Shown: positions 28,260 to 36,717, counted from the first letter of the stretch. The stretch: 64,000 nt of DNA from Caldimonas tepidiphila (GCF_003569765.1 NZ_QXMG01000031.1:1-64000), one strand, 5' to 3'. Numbers and translations are program-made. The notes: generated by a model from the sequence alone, not told the origin.

Positions 28260-28967
28260 ATGGAGCGCTCGCCGCGGGCCGCGCTGAGCCTGCGGCACTA
28301 CGGCGCAGCGCCCGGCAGCCACGACCACGCCCACTTCCAGCTGCTGTGGGGCTGGCAGGGCCGGCTCGAGCTCGAGGTCGAGGGCCGCGGCGCGCGCCTC
28401 GGCGCCGGCCAGGCGCTGATCATCCCGCCCGGCGCCCGGCACGACTTCCATTCGCGCGAGGGCAGCCGCTGCTTCGTGCTCGACACCGCGGACGAGACGG
28501 GCCTGCCGCTGGCGCAGGCCGCCCGCGTGCTCGAGCTCGCGCCCGCCGCACAGCACCTGCTGCGCTTCCTCGCCGCCCGGCCCGAGGCGGCGGCCCTCGA
28601 GGACGATTCCCCGCTCGCCGGTGCGGCGGCGCGGCTGCTGCTGTCCACGCTCGCGAACGTGGCGCCGGCCGCGCGCGCGGTGCGGCGCATCGACTGGCCG
28701 GCGCTCGAGGCCTGGATCGACGCGCACCTCGCCGAGCCGCTCGATGTCGCGCGGCTGGCCGCGCAGGTGCTGCTGTCGCCGTCGCAGTTCGCGGCGCGCT
28801 GCGTGGCCGAGACCGGCCGTGCGCCGATCGCCTGGCTGCGCGAGCGCCGGCTGCTCGCCGCGCGGCGGCTGCGCGCCGAGGGCCGGCAGGTGCAGTGCGT
28901 GGCGCGGCTGTGCGGCTACCGCTCGCCGTCGGCGCTGACCGCGGCGCTGCGCCGCGACCGCGGCTGA
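28260..28967 (+). CDS. AraC family transcriptional regulator
   Basis: A 235-residue regulator with an N-terminal cupin-like sensor domain (HDHAHFQLLWGWQGRLEL, then ALIIPPGARHDFHS) and a C-terminal AraC-type DNA-binding domain of about 95 residues with two helix-turn-helix parts (DVARLAAQVLLSPSQFAA and VQCVARLCGYRSPSALTAA). The effector and targets are unknown. ATG 28260 lies one base after the lipA stop, so it is likely translated from the lipA mRNA, an odd partner for lipoate synthesis. The second helix-turn-helix ends close to the C-terminus, but the domain looks complete. Confidence 0.85.
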   Translation: MERSPRAALSLRHYGAAPGSHDHAHFQLLWGWQGRLELEVEGRGARLGAGQALIIPPGARHDFHSREGSRCFVLDTADETGLPLAQAARVLELAPAAQHLLRFLAARPEAAALEDDSPLAGAAARLLLSTLANVAPAARAVRRIDWPALEAWIDAHLAEPLDVARLAAQVLLSPSQFAARCVAETGRAPIAWLRERRLLAARRLRAEGRQVQCVARLCGYRSPSALTAALRRDRG

Positions 28968-29046
28968 GCGAAGTCCGGCGTCGCGCGACGAAACGCCGGT
29001 GCCGCGCGACGCCGCGGCCCGCCGGGCCGGACTTATGCTCGCGCCC

Positions 29047-29898
29047 ATGTCCTCCGCTTCCTCGCTGCCCTACCTGCATGCGCTCGGCGCGATCGCGCTG
29101 TGGGCGCTGCTCGCCACGCTCGGCGTCGCGCTCAGCGACGTGCCGCCCTTCCTGCTCACCGGCGTCGCGCTGCTGATCGGCAGCGTGCCGTCCTGGCCCT
29201 TCGTGCTGCGCGAGCCGCGGCTGTGGCGGGTACCGGCCGGCACGCTGCTGCTCGGCGTCTACGGCCTGTTCGGCTTCCACTTCCTGCTCTTCATCGCGCT
29301 GCGCCATGCGCCGGCGGTCGAGGCCAACCTCGTGAACTACCTGTGGCCGCTGCTGATCGTCGTGCTCGCGCCGCTGCTGCTGCGCGGCGTGCGGCTGCGC
29401 TGGCAGCATGTGGCGGCGGCGCTGGCCGGCTTCGCGGGCGCGGCGCTGGCGATCGCGGGCGGGCGCGAGCTGCAGGGCGGGCTCGCCTGGGGCTACCTGC
29501 CGGCGCTCGGCTCGGCCTTCATCTGGGCCAGCTACTCGCTGCTGACCAAGCGCGTCGAGCGCTTCCCGACCGCGGCGATCGGGCTGTTCGGCCTGGTGTC
29601 GGGGGTGCTGTCGCTGCTGTGCCACGCGCTGCTCGAACCCCCGGCCGTGCTCGGCACGCGCGACTGGCTGCTGCTGGCGCTGATGGGGCTCGGGCCGCTT
29701 GGCGGCGCCTTCTTCCTGTGGGACCGCGCGCTCAAGGAGGGCGATCCGCGCCGCATCGGCATCCTGAGCTACCTGACGCCGCTGGCGTCGACGGTGCTGC
29801 TGGTGCTCGCGAGCGGGCGTGCGCTCACGCCATGGATCGCCGCGTCGGCGGCGCTGATCGTCGGCGCGGCGGTGGTCGGCATGCGCGCGCGCGGCTGA
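29047..29898 (+). CDS. EamA/DMT superfamily transporter
   Basis: A 283-residue inner-membrane protein with ten predicted helices made of two EamA repeats. Features include HALGAIALWALLATLGVAL at the start, EANLVNYLWPLLIVVLAPLL after the first repeat, and ILSYLTPLASTVLLVL near the end. The sequence is close to the YddG-like aromatic amino acid exporters, in particular NYLWPLLIV, but the substrate is uncertain. ATG 29047 is seven bases after TATGCT and has no ribosome-binding site; an ATG at 29035 is also in frame. Confidence 0.87.
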   Translation: MSSASSLPYLHALGAIALWALLATLGVALSDVPPFLLTGVALLIGSVPSWPFVLREPRLWRVPAGTLLLGVYGLFGFHFLLFIALRHAPAVEANLVNYLWPLLIVVLAPLLLRGVRLRWQHVAAALAGFAGAALAIAGGRELQGGLAWGYLPALGSAFIWASYSLLTKRVERFPTAAIGLFGLVSGVLSLLCHALLEPPAVLGTRDWLLLALMGLGPLGGAFFLWDRALKEGDPRRIGILSYLTPLASTVLLVLASGRALTPWIAASAALIVGAAVVGMRARG

Positions 29899-29916
29899 GG
29901 CGCCGCGGCGGCGGGT

Positions 29917-30417
29917 TCAGCCCTCGGCGAGCAGTTTCTCGACCAGCTGGTGCAGCGCCGCGAAGTCGGGCTCGCCGACGTAGCGCTTGACGATCTCGCC
30001 GCGCTTGTTGATCAGGTAGGTGGTCGGCGTGAGCTTCACGTCGCCGAAGCCCTTGGCCACCGCGCCGGTGTTGTCGATCGCGACCTTGAACGGCAGCTTG
30101 CGCGACTCGGCGAAGCTCGCGACGTAGGCCGGCGGGTCGTAGTTCATCGCGACGGCCACGAAGTCCAGCCCGCGCTCGCGGTACTTCTCGTAGGTCTGCA
30201 CCATCTGCGGCATCTCCTTGACGCAGGTGACGCAACTCGTGGCCCAGAAATTCACCAGCACCACCTTGCCCTTGAACTGCTCGCTGCTGTGCGTGCTGCC
30301 GTCGAGCAGCGCGTAGTCGACGCGCGGGGCGGCGTGGGACGATCCCATCGCGAGCCAGGTGGTGACGGCGATGGCCAGGGCGAGTGCGGCGGCGATCAGA
30401 TAGCCGGATTTCTTCAT
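29917..30417 (-). CDS. TlpA-like thiol-disulfide oxidoreductase
   Basis: A 166-residue periplasmic thioredoxin-like protein held by an N-terminal membrane helix (SGYLIAAALALAIAVTTWLA). The active site is WATSCVTCVKEMPQM, a CVTC variant of the CxxC motif, and TPTTYLINKRGEIVKRYVG holds the cis-proline typical of TlpA and ResA. Members reduce disulfides for cytochrome c or metal-centre assembly; the partner is not known here. ATG 30417 gives MKKSGYLIAA; a GTG nine bases upstream (30426) is the alternative. The gene is convergent with the DMT gene. Confidence 0.9.
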   Translation of the reverse strand: MKKSGYLIAAALALAIAVTTWLAMGSSHAAPRVDYALLDGSTHSSEQFKGKVVLVNFWATSCVTCVKEMPQMVQTYEKYRERGLDFVAVAMNYDPPAYVASFAESRKLPFKVAIDNTGAVAKGFGDVKLTPTTYLINKRGEIVKRYVGEPDFAALHQLVEKLLAEG

Positions 30418-30513
30418 GGGAGGCACCTTCCGGGAAGCGGCGCGAGTTTACGCCGCGGGGGCTGCCCCGCGCCCGAAGCGACAGCCGCGAGGCAGCGGGA
30501 GATTTCACCCTTG

Positions 30514-30580
30514 TGACAACTACTTGGGGCGCCGGTTCCCATCTTTTCAACAGGCTTACCCACGAAAACAGTGGAAAACT
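30514..30580 (+). repeat. repeat unit 1
   Basis: TGACAAC at 30514, TTTTCAACA at 30544, TTACCCACG at 30556 and the reverse-strand TTTTCCACT (30570-30578). It is the most diverged in the right arm (GTGGAAAACT). Confidence 0.85.
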
Positions 30581-30643
30581 CCTGCCCGCGGACAGCGCGC
30601 GGAGACGTGACCGGCGCCGATGCAGGATCGTTTTTCCCTGGCG

Positions 30644-30710
30644 TGACAAGGACTTGCCATGACTGCGCCCATGTTTCCCACAGCCTTCTCCACGCCGGCA
30701 GTGGACAAGT
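30644..30710 (+). repeat. repeat unit 2
   Basis: TGACAAG at 30644, TTTCCCACA at 30674, TTCTCCACG at 30686 and the reverse-strand TTGTCCACT (30700-30708), ending GTGGACAAGT. Confidence 0.85.
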
Positions 30711-30778
30711 GGAAGGCGCGGCGGGGTGCCTGCAAGGCTCGTGAGCCTTTGTTGCAGCAACGGCGGTTTTTACAATCC

Positions 30779-30845
30779 TGACAAGCACTTGAGGGGCCTG
30801 CCCGCACCTTTTCAACAGGCTTCTCCACGGTTTGCGTGGACAAGT
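30779..30845 (+). repeat. repeat unit 3
   Basis: TGACAAG at 30779, TTTTCAACA at 30809, TTCTCCACG at 30821 and the reverse-strand TTGTCCACG (30835-30843), ending GTGGACAAGT. A 10-bp GC-only stem, GGTCCCGGGC (30859-30868) with GCCCGGGACC (30879-30888), follows just before the proQ stop. Confidence 0.85.
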
Positions 30846-30901
30846 CCCCGGCGCGGCCGGTCCCGGGCCCGAAGGGGCGCCCGGGACCCGGGGCGCGGGC
30901 C

Positions 30902-31957
30902 TCAGGCGCGCGGGGGGCGCCCGCCGCCGGGCTTGCCGGAGCGCGGGCCGGACGGGCCGCCGGAGGCGTTGCGCGGACCGCGCGCGCCACCGCGCTCGTC
31001 GCCGCGGCCGCGGCCACCGCCGCCCTCGCGCCGGCCCTCATCGCGCCGGTCCCCGCCCTCGCGCCGGCCGCCGTCACGGCGCGGGTCGCGCGGCGCGCCC
31101 CGTCCGCGCTCGCCGCCGGTGTCGCCGCTCGCCTCGCGCAGCAGCCGGTCGAGCTGCGCCGGGTGCATGCGCCGCGAGGCCGCGAAGGCCGGCACGTTCT
31201 GGCCGCTGGCGCGGAAGGCCTCGAGCAGCTCGGTGAGGAACTGCTTGCGCTGGCGGCGCTCCTCGCTCGCCTGCGCGAGCAGCGCGTCGAGCTGTGCCGC
31301 CTCCACGCCCTTGAGGGCGCAGAAGTTCTCGCGCGTGAGCGTCGTGGTCTCGAAGGCGGCGAGCAGCGACGCGCGCTGCAGCCGCTCGGCTTCCGCCGCG
31401 CGTTCCGCCGCGAGCCGCTCGTCCTCGCGGCCGCGTCGCTGCTTGATCGTCTCGGCGGCGAGGCGGCGGTGCTCCTCCGACAGCTCGCCGGCGGGCTGGC
31501 CGTCGAGGTCGAAGCGCTGCGTCTGCGTGCTGACCGCCTGCAGGTAGGCATCGGTCATCGTGTAGCGGCGCAGGAAGGCCGACAGCGTCTGCTTCGGGAA
31601 CACGCCCGGGGCGCGCGCGTTGATGTCCTGCTGGATGCGCAGCTTCAGCGGCTTGGGTCGGCCGCCGAACAGCGCGGGGTAGAGCTCGCGCAGCTTCGCC
31701 GCGCAGGCCTTGACGCTCATTTCCGCGCCTTCCGCGCGGCGCGGCGCGGCTTCCGCGGCTTCTGCGGCCTCGGCCGGCAGTGCCGGCTCCTGGGCGGCCT
31801 CGGGCGGCTCGCCGGCGGGGGCGGGGGCCCCTGCCGACGACGCGTCGGGGACGCAAGCGTCCGCAGCGGGAGCCGGCTGCGGCGCGGCCGGGGCCTCGGG
31901 CGTCGGCAGGGAGGGGGTGTCGCCGCTGGCGGGGACGGTGTCGTCGTTCGGATTCAT
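30902..31957 (-). CDS. ProQ/FinO domain RNA-binding protein with disordered flanks
   Basis: A 351-residue protein built around a ProQ/FinO RNA chaperone domain (about 82-190), recognised by KLRELYPALFGGRPKPLKL, DINARAPGVFPKQTLSAFLR and YTMTDAYLQAV. The first 80 residues are an Ala/Pro/Glu-rich region; after the domain comes a charged helical part (ETIKQRRGREDERLAAERAA) and an Arg/Gly-rich tail from about residue 295. Proteins of this family bind structured small RNAs and mRNAs. ATG 31957 is chosen; a TTG at 31966 has GGAG nearby and would add three residues. Its upstream region contains a candidate small RNA in the opposite direction. Confidence 0.88.
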   Translation of the reverse strand: MNPNDDTVPASGDTPSLPTPEAPAAPQPAPAADACVPDASSAGAPAPAGEPPEAAQEPALPAEAAEAAEAAPRRAEGAEMSVKACAAKLRELYPALFGGRPKPLKLRIQQDINARAPGVFPKQTLSAFLRRYTMTDAYLQAVSTQTQRFDLDGQPAGELSEEHRRLAAETIKQRRGREDERLAAERAAEAERLQRASLLAAFETTTLTRENFCALKGVEAAQLDALLAQASEERRQRKQFLTELLEAFRASGQNVPAFAASRRMHPAQLDRLLREASGDTGGERGRGAPRDPRRDGGRREGGDRRDEGRREGGGGRGRGDERGGARGPRNASGGPSGPRSGKPGGGRPPRA

Positions 31958-32229
31958 CGGTGGCAAGGGGCTCCGGATCGCGCCGCGGCAGATGCCGCGC
32001 CCCGCCCGGAAGCGTCATGGGGAATGCTGTTGGCCGCCATTCTGAGGCCTGCCGCCGCCGACCTCCCCCGACGGGGGATCCGCAGGGGATTTCCGGGCCC
32101 CGGATTCCTTTGCACCGGGGCCGCGACCGGCGACCGACACCCGGGGAAGGCCGCGCGCAAAGCGGTGTGCCCGCATATCCCTCCGGCATGCCTTGTTATG
32201 GTAGTCATCGGGATTTTCTGCTCTAAAGT

Positions 32230-32311
32230 GGGTCCGGCTGCCCGGGAACCCGCTTCCCGGGGCGGCAGCCAGAAGCGTTCATGACCCCCGTTCGCGGGGG
32301 TTCTTTTTTTC
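32230..32311 (+). ncRNA. candidate short RNA or leader attenuator before the antiporter gene
   Basis: TAGTCA (32202-32207), a 16-bp spacer and TAAAGT (32224-32229) could start a transcript near 32236. The transcript would at once form a two-part hairpin: GGCTGCC (32236-32242) with GGCAGCC (32264-32270), and inside it CGGGAA (32243-32248) with TTCCCG (32254-32259). A terminator follows at once, giving an RNA of about 75 nt. It could be a small RNA or an attenuator 420 nt ahead of the antiporter start. No known riboswitch pattern was recognised. Confidence 0.42.
32283..32311 (+). terminator. orphan intrinsic terminator with TTCG tetraloop
   Basis: ACCCCCG (32284-32290), loop TTCG, CGGGGGT (32295-32301), then TC and seven T's. 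No + strand coding gene ends upstream: proQ is read the other way. The terminator must act on a non-coding or leader transcript. Confidence 0.9.
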
Positions 32312-32725
32312 TGCGCTTCCCCGGCCGCGCCGCGCCGCGCCACAGGAGAGGCGCTTGCGCCGGCGACTGCCGCCGGCGCCCGGCTGCGGTCCGGCAGGTC
32401 CGGCGACATGCCCGATACCTGCCCGGCGCCCGCGCAAGCTGCGAAACTCGCGGTCCCGGCGCCCTCGTCGAGGGCGGACCGCGCGGGCGTGACAGTCGCC
32501 GTGCCCGCGGCCCGTTCCGCACGGGCCGGCACGCCGCGCGAACTGAAACTGACAGGACGAATGCCGCACGGCGCCTCCGGGAGGGGACGGCGCCGCAGCG
32601 GTGCAGGGCCTGGCGCTCGACTCCGGCAAGGAGCCGGCATCGGCGCCGGCGGGCAGGGGCGCCGGCCGGGCGCGACGGTGGCCGGCACGAGGCCGCGCGA
32701 CAACAGCCAAGAGGAGAAAGATTGC

Positions 32726-33961
32726 ATGGCGGAAGAGGGGTGGAGGAGTGCGTTCTCGTTCATGGGCGCGGTGATGCCGTGGCCGCCGCAGCCCGATGCG
32801 CTGATGCTGGTGTCGCTGGCGCTGATCGCGGGGGCGCTGCTCGGGGAGGCGGTGTTCCGCGGCGCCGGCCTGCCGCGCGTGGTCGGCTACTCGCTCGCCG
32901 GCCTCGGCATCTCGGCGCTCGGCCTGGGCATTCCCTACGGTGCGCCGGGCGGCACGCTGCGGCTCGTGATCGATCTCGCGCTGGCGCTGCTGCTGTTCGA
33001 GCTCGGCGCGCGCGTGCGCCTGCTCTGGCTGCGCACCAACCCCTTCCTGCTCGTCACGAGCCTGGTGGAGTCGCTGCTGAGCTTCGTCGCGGTCTACCTC
33101 GTCGCGCGCTGGCTCGGCACGAGCCCGGTGGCGGCGACCGCGCTGGCGGTGCTGTCGGTGCCGGCCTCGCCGGCGGTGATCTCGCGCGTCGCGTCCGAGC
33201 TGCGAGCCGCGGGGCAGGTCACCGAGCGCATCGCGGTGCTCGCCGCGCTCAACACGCTCTACGGCGTGATGGCCGCCCGCGTGCTGCTCGGCTGGCTCCA
33301 TCTCGACCACGGCGAGAACCCGGTGCGCGCGGTGCTCGAGCCGCTCTACGTGTTCGCCGTCTCGGGGCTGCTGGCCGGCGGCCTCGCCTACGCGGTGGCG
33401 CGCGTCGCGCGCAAGCTCGACCTGCGCAACGAGAACTCGACGCTGCTGCTGCTCGGCCTGGTCGCCTTCGCGCTCACGCTCACGCAGATGTTCGGCGGCT
33501 CGACGCTGCTGGTGCCGCTGATGGCGGGGCTGTGGCTGCGCAACACCACCGACCGGCCCTGGGTCTGGCCGCGCCACTTCGGCACCGCCGGCGGCGTGCT
33601 GGTGCTGATGCTGTTCGTGATCGTCGGCTCGACCTGGTCGCTCGACGGGTTGATGGCCGGCGGTCTGCTGGCGCTCGCCGCGATGCTCGCGCGCCTGCTG
33701 GCCAAGGGGCTCGCGGTGTTCGCGCTCGGCTGGGCCAGCGGCCAGTCGCCGCGCCAGGGGCTGAGCCTGGGCCTGGCGCTCACGCCGCTGTCGGCCACGG
33801 CGCTGGTGATGCTCTCGGACATGCAGGCCGCGCATGCCGGCTTCGCCGCGCAGATCGCGCCGGCGGTGCTCAGCGCGATCGCAGTGATGGAACTCGTCGG
33901 CGCGCTGGCGGTGCAGGGCGCCTTGCGGCTCGCGGGCGAAGTCTCGCCCCGGCGCGAATGA
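32726..33961 (+). CDS. CPA2 family cation:proton antiporter (Kef-like, no RCK domain)
   Basis: A 411-residue membrane protein with about twelve helices. The N-terminal part [39 protein letters not shown] and [16 protein letters not shown] are typical of Kef/CPA2 antiporters. Other parts are [18 protein letters not shown] and [18 protein letters not shown]. The cytoplasmic TrkA-N/RCK domain of KefB/C is absent. K+ or Na+ exchange for H+ is inferred from the family. ATG 32726 follows GAGGAGAAAG, a strong ribosome-binding site. ybdK follows 16 bp downstream. Confidence 0.88.
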   Translation: MAEEGWRSAFSFMGAVMPWPPQPDALMLVSLALIAGALLGEAVFRGAGLPRVVGYSLAGLGISALGLGIPYGAPGGTLRLVIDLALALLLFELGARVRLLWLRTNPFLLVTSLVESLLSFVAVYLVARWLGTSPVAATALAVLSVPASPAVISRVASELRAAGQVTERIAVLAALNTLYGVMAARVLLGWLHLDHGENPVRAVLEPLYVFAVSGLLAGGLAYAVARVARKLDLRNENSTLLLLGLVAFALTLTQMFGGSTLLVPLMAGLWLRNTTDRPWVWPRHFGTAGGVLVLMLFVIVGSTWSLDGLMAGGLLALAAMLARLLAKGLAVFALGWASGQSPRQGLSLGLALTPLSATALVMLSDMQAAHAGFAAQIAPAVLSAIAVMELVGALAVQGALRLAGEVSPRRE

Positions 33962-33977
33962 ACCAGGGAGGGCGGCG

Positions 33978-35102
33978 ATGAGCCTCGAAGCGTTTTCCGT
34001 GTCCCGGCCGCTGACGCTCGGCGTCGAGCTGGAACTGCAGATCGTCAACACGCACGACTACGACCTGTCGCCGAGCGCGGCCGACCTGCTGCGCCTGATG
34101 GCGCGGCGCAAGATCCCCGGCGACGTGAAGCCGGAGATGACCGACAGCATGATCGAGCTGTCCACCGGCGTCTGCGAGAACCACGCCGACGCGCTGGAGC
34201 AGCTCACCCGCATCCGCGAGGCGCTGCTCGACTGCGCCCAGCGCCTCAACGTCGGGTTGTGCGGCGGCGGCACGCATCCCTTCCAGGACTGGAGCGAGCG
34301 TCGCATCTACAACGCGCCGCGCTTCCACATGCTGTCGGACCTCTACGGCTACCTGTCCAAGCAGTTCACGATCTTCGGCCAGCATGTCCACGTCGGCTGC
34401 CCCGGCCCGGACGAGGCGCTGGTGCTGCTGCACGGGCTGTCGCGCTACATCGCGCACTTCATCGCGCTGTCGGCCTCCAGCCCCTACGTGCAGGGCACCG
34501 ACACCGGCTTCCACTCGGCGCGCCTCAACAGCGTGTTCGCCTTCCCGCTGTCGGGCCGCGCGCCCTTCGTGCTGACCTGGGACGATTTCGGCAAGTTCTT
34601 CGACAAGATGACGCGCACCGGTGTCGTGCAGAGCATGAAGGACTTCTACTGGGACATCCGCCCGAAGCCCGAGTTCGGCACGATCGAGGTGCGCGTGCTC
34701 GACACGCCGCTCACCATCGAGAAGGCCGCGGCGCTCGCCGCCTACATACAGTGCGTGTCGCGCTACCTGATCGAGGAGCGGCCCTTCGCGCTGAGCGAGG
34801 ACGACTACCTCGTCTACACCTTCAACCGCTTCCAGGCCTGCCGCTTCGGCGTCGAGGGCACCTTCGTCGATCCGCAGACCGGCGAGCACCGCACGCTGCA
34901 CGAGGACATCGTGGCGACGATGGCGCGGCTCGCGCCGCACGCCGAGGCGCTCGGCGCGCTGCCGGCGCTGCAACTGCTTGCCGGCGAGCTCGAGGGCTGC
35001 GGCAACGACGCGACCTGGATCCGGCAACTGCAGTCGCGCGAGCGGCTGCTGCCGGAGGTGGTGCGCCAGCAGTGCCTGCGCTTTGCCGGCGCGGTGCGCT
35101 GA
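33978..35102 (+). CDS. ybdK: YbdK family carboxylate-amine ligase (glutamate-cysteine ligase 2 type)
   Basis: A 374-residue cytoplasmic enzyme of the GCS2/YbdK family; E. coli YbdK has weak glutamate-cysteine ligase activity and its true role is unsettled. Motifs are [47 protein letters not shown] and [12 protein letters not shown]. Its 16-bp distance from the antiporter stop suggests one transcript. Glutathione-linked control of Kef antiporters is known in enterics, which makes the pairing suggestive, but this antiporter lacks the regulatory domain, so the link is only inference. Confidence 0.92.
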   Translation: MSLEAFSVSRPLTLGVELELQIVNTHDYDLSPSAADLLRLMARRKIPGDVKPEMTDSMIELSTGVCENHADALEQLTRIREALLDCAQRLNVGLCGGGTHPFQDWSERRIYNAPRFHMLSDLYGYLSKQFTIFGQHVHVGCPGPDEALVLLHGLSRYIAHFIALSASSPYVQGTDTGFHSARLNSVFAFPLSGRAPFVLTWDDFGKFFDKMTRTGVVQSMKDFYWDIRPKPEFGTIEVRVLDTPLTIEKAAALAAYIQCVSRYLIEERPFALSEDDYLVYTFNRFQACRFGVEGTFVDPQTGEHRTLHEDIVATMARLAPHAEALGALPALQLLAGELEGCGNDATWIRQLQSRERLLPEVVRQQCLRFAGAVR

Positions 35103-35166
35103 GCCGGGCCCGCGGCGGCCGGCACGCGAAATGCCGGTCTTCTCCGATCAGCGAAAGGAGCCGGCC

Positions 35167-35433
35167 ATGAGCGAGAACGAGCTGCCCGACGACGCGCGCA
35201 TCGACGTCGACATCGACGACGAGCCCGCGCTGGGGCGCTGGGCGCAGCGCCTCGGCACCGACCCCGCGCGGCTGCGCGCCGCGCTCGCGGCGGTCGGCCC
35301 GGAAGTCCGCCGGCTGCGGGACTTTCTGGCCGGTGCGCCCCAGAGCAGCGCGCTGCTGCCCGACGGGGACCCGCACGACGCCAACGGCCCCGCCGGCCCG
35401 CCGCACTACGACATCCACAAGGAGGCGTCCTGA
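35167..35433 (+). CDS. small DUF3606-like protein
   Basis: An 88-residue acidic protein. The segment ARIDVDIDDEPALGRWAQRL followed by GTDPARLRAALAAVGPEVRR follows the DUF3606 pattern (R-I-x-V, W-x-x-x-L, then two helices). The C-terminal third is low-complexity and ends DIHKEAS. AAAGGAG just before ATG 35167 is a clear ribosome-binding site. The family has no known function. Confidence 0.72.
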   Translation: MSENELPDDARIDVDIDDEPALGRWAQRLGTDPARLRAALAAVGPEVRRLRDFLAGAPQSSALLPDGDPHDANGPAGPPHYDIHKEAS

Positions 35434-35476
35434 GCGGCTCCGTCCCTGCAACACCTCCCCCCGGGCGTGGCGCGCC

Positions 35477-36682
35477 ATGAAGAGGCTCCTCGTCTTCCGA
35501 TCCGGGCTCCTGCCCCCGTCCGAGACCTTCATCCGCGAGCAGGCGCTCGCGCTGCGGCAGTGGCGGCCGCTGCTGCTCGGGCTCGAGCGGCTCGACGACG
35601 GGCTGCCGCTCGACGGGCTGGAGTGGCGCTGCGTCGATCCGCCGCAGCTGAAGTCCTGGAAGCGGCGGCTGGCCTCGCGGCTGCTGCGCCTCGGCGCGCC
35701 GCAGCGCCGTTTCCTGAACGAGCTGCGCGCCAGCGGCGCGCGGCTGCTGCACGTGCATTTCGGCGTCGACGCGGTGAAGTTCTGGCCGGTGGCCCGCGCG
35801 CTGCGCCTGCCGGTGCTCGTCACGCTGCACGGCTACGACATCCAGATCCACCCGCAGTGGTGGGAGGACGGCCACGGCGGCGACGCGATGCGCGACTACC
35901 CGGCACGGTTGCGCGCGATGGCGCGCTCGGACCGGGTGCGCTTCCTGGCGGTGTCCGAGGCGATCCGCGAGCGCGCGCTCGAGTGGGGGTTGCCGGCGCA
36001 CAAGCTGCAGGTGTCCTACATCGGCGTGGACACGCGCCGTTTCGCCCCGGGCGGGCAGCCGGTGGCGCAGCGCCCGCCGCGCCTGCTCTTTGTCGGCCGG
36101 CTGGTGGAGAAGAAGGGCTGCGAGGTGCTGATCCGCGCGCTGGCGCAGCTGCGCGCGCGGGTGCCGCAGGCGGAGCTGGCCGTCATCGGCGACGGGCCGC
36201 TGCGCCCGGCGCTCGAGCAACTCGCCGCGGCCCTGTGCCCCGGCGGCGTGCATTTCCTCGGGCGCCAGCCGCCGCAGCGCGTGCGCGCCGAGCTCGACCT
36301 CGCCCGGGTCTTCTGCCTGCCCAGCCTGCGCGCGGCCAGCGGCGATGCCGAAGGCCTGGGCATCGTGATCCTGGAGGCCCAGGCCTGCGGCGTGCCGGTG
36401 CTCACCTCGGCCTGCGGCGGCGCCCGGGAGGCGATCGAGCATGGCGTGAGCGGCTTGCGCCATGCCGAGGGCGACGTGCAGGGGCTGGCCGAGGGGCTGC
36501 TGCGGCTGCTGCAGGACGACGCGCTGGCCGACGCCTTCTCGCGCGCGGCGCGGCAGCGCATGGTCGAGCGCTTCGACCTGGCCGACTGCAGCCGGCGCCT
36601 CGAGCGCATCTACGACGAGGTCGCCGAGGCCTCGTCGCGGCCGCCGCGCGGCCTCGGGCGGCTCGAGGCCGGGCTGCGCTGA
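35477..36682 (+). CDS. glycosyltransferase, GT-B fold (GT4-like)
   Basis: A 401-residue glycosyltransferase. N-terminal features are SGLLPPSETFIREQALAL and HVHFGVDAVKFWPVARAL, followed by VTLHGYDIQI. The C-terminal nucleotide-sugar part has RLLFVGRLVEKKGCEVLIRA, VIGDGPLRPALEQ, FCLPSLRAASGDAEGLGIVI and LEAQACGVPVLTSACGGARE, the E-x7-E and G-rich pattern of family 4. Donor and acceptor are unknown. It stands alone, without other polysaccharide genes nearby, which is unusual for this kind of enzyme. Confidence 0.92.
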   Translation: MKRLLVFRSGLLPPSETFIREQALALRQWRPLLLGLERLDDGLPLDGLEWRCVDPPQLKSWKRRLASRLLRLGAPQRRFLNELRASGARLLHVHFGVDAVKFWPVARALRLPVLVTLHGYDIQIHPQWWEDGHGGDAMRDYPARLRAMARSDRVRFLAVSEAIRERALEWGLPAHKLQVSYIGVDTRRFAPGGQPVAQRPPRLLFVGRLVEKKGCEVLIRALAQLRARVPQAELAVIGDGPLRPALEQLAAALCPGGVHFLGRQPPQRVRAELDLARVFCLPSLRAASGDAEGLGIVILEAQACGVPVLTSACGGAREAIEHGVSGLRHAEGDVQGLAEGLLRLLQDDALADAFSRAARQRMVERFDLADCSRRLERIYDEVAEASSRPPRGLGRLEAGLR

Positions 36683-36692
36683 GGCGGACTGA

Positions 36693-36717
36693 GGCGGGCT
36701 GCCGGTCTCAGCCCGCC
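36693..36717. terminator. hairpin between convergent glycosyltransferase and codA genes
   Basis: GGCGGGCTG (36693-36701) pairs with CAGCCCGCC (36709-36717) and spans the codA stop. There is no T-tract on either strand, so termination would be weak or factor-assisted. Confidence 0.4.

Larger units (their letters stand above)
30500..30846. repeat. array of three long direct repeats rich in DnaA-box-like 9-mers
   Basis: The 475-bp gap between the TlpA-like gene and proQ carries three copies of one 66-67 bp unit at a period of 130 and 135 bp. Each begins with TGACAA followed by ACTTG, and exactly 30 bp after the first T of TGACAA begins TTTTCAACAGGCTT (TTTCCCACAGCCTT in unit 2), CTCCACG or CCCACG, five or six free bases and GTGGAcAAgT. 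The tail is an imperfect inverted repeat. Each unit holds three 9-mers that match TTATCCACA at 7 of 9 positions. Similarity extends about 15 bp upstream of TGACAA. No reading frame explains it. Confidence 0.9.
31958..32725. other. 768-bp divergent region between proQ and the antiporter gene
   Basis: No protein gene is convincing here. Bases 31958-32200 are GC-rich and should carry the proQ promoter. Bases 32224-32311 hold a -10-like TAAAGT, a long hairpin and a strong terminator, listed separately. Bases 32312-32700 show no structure that I can name; the antiporter frame stays open back to 32408, but the encoded residues are low-complexity and unlike the family. Confidence 0.6.

Noticed and set aside
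30500-30846. CRISPR array
   Set aside because: Only three units, 66-67 bp long with internal palindromes, at a period of 130-135 bp, and no cas genes.
30500-30846. Chromosomal replication origin
   Set aside because: No dnaA, dnaN or rpmH nearby and no AT-rich unwinding stretch. A secondary DnaA-binding locus fits better.
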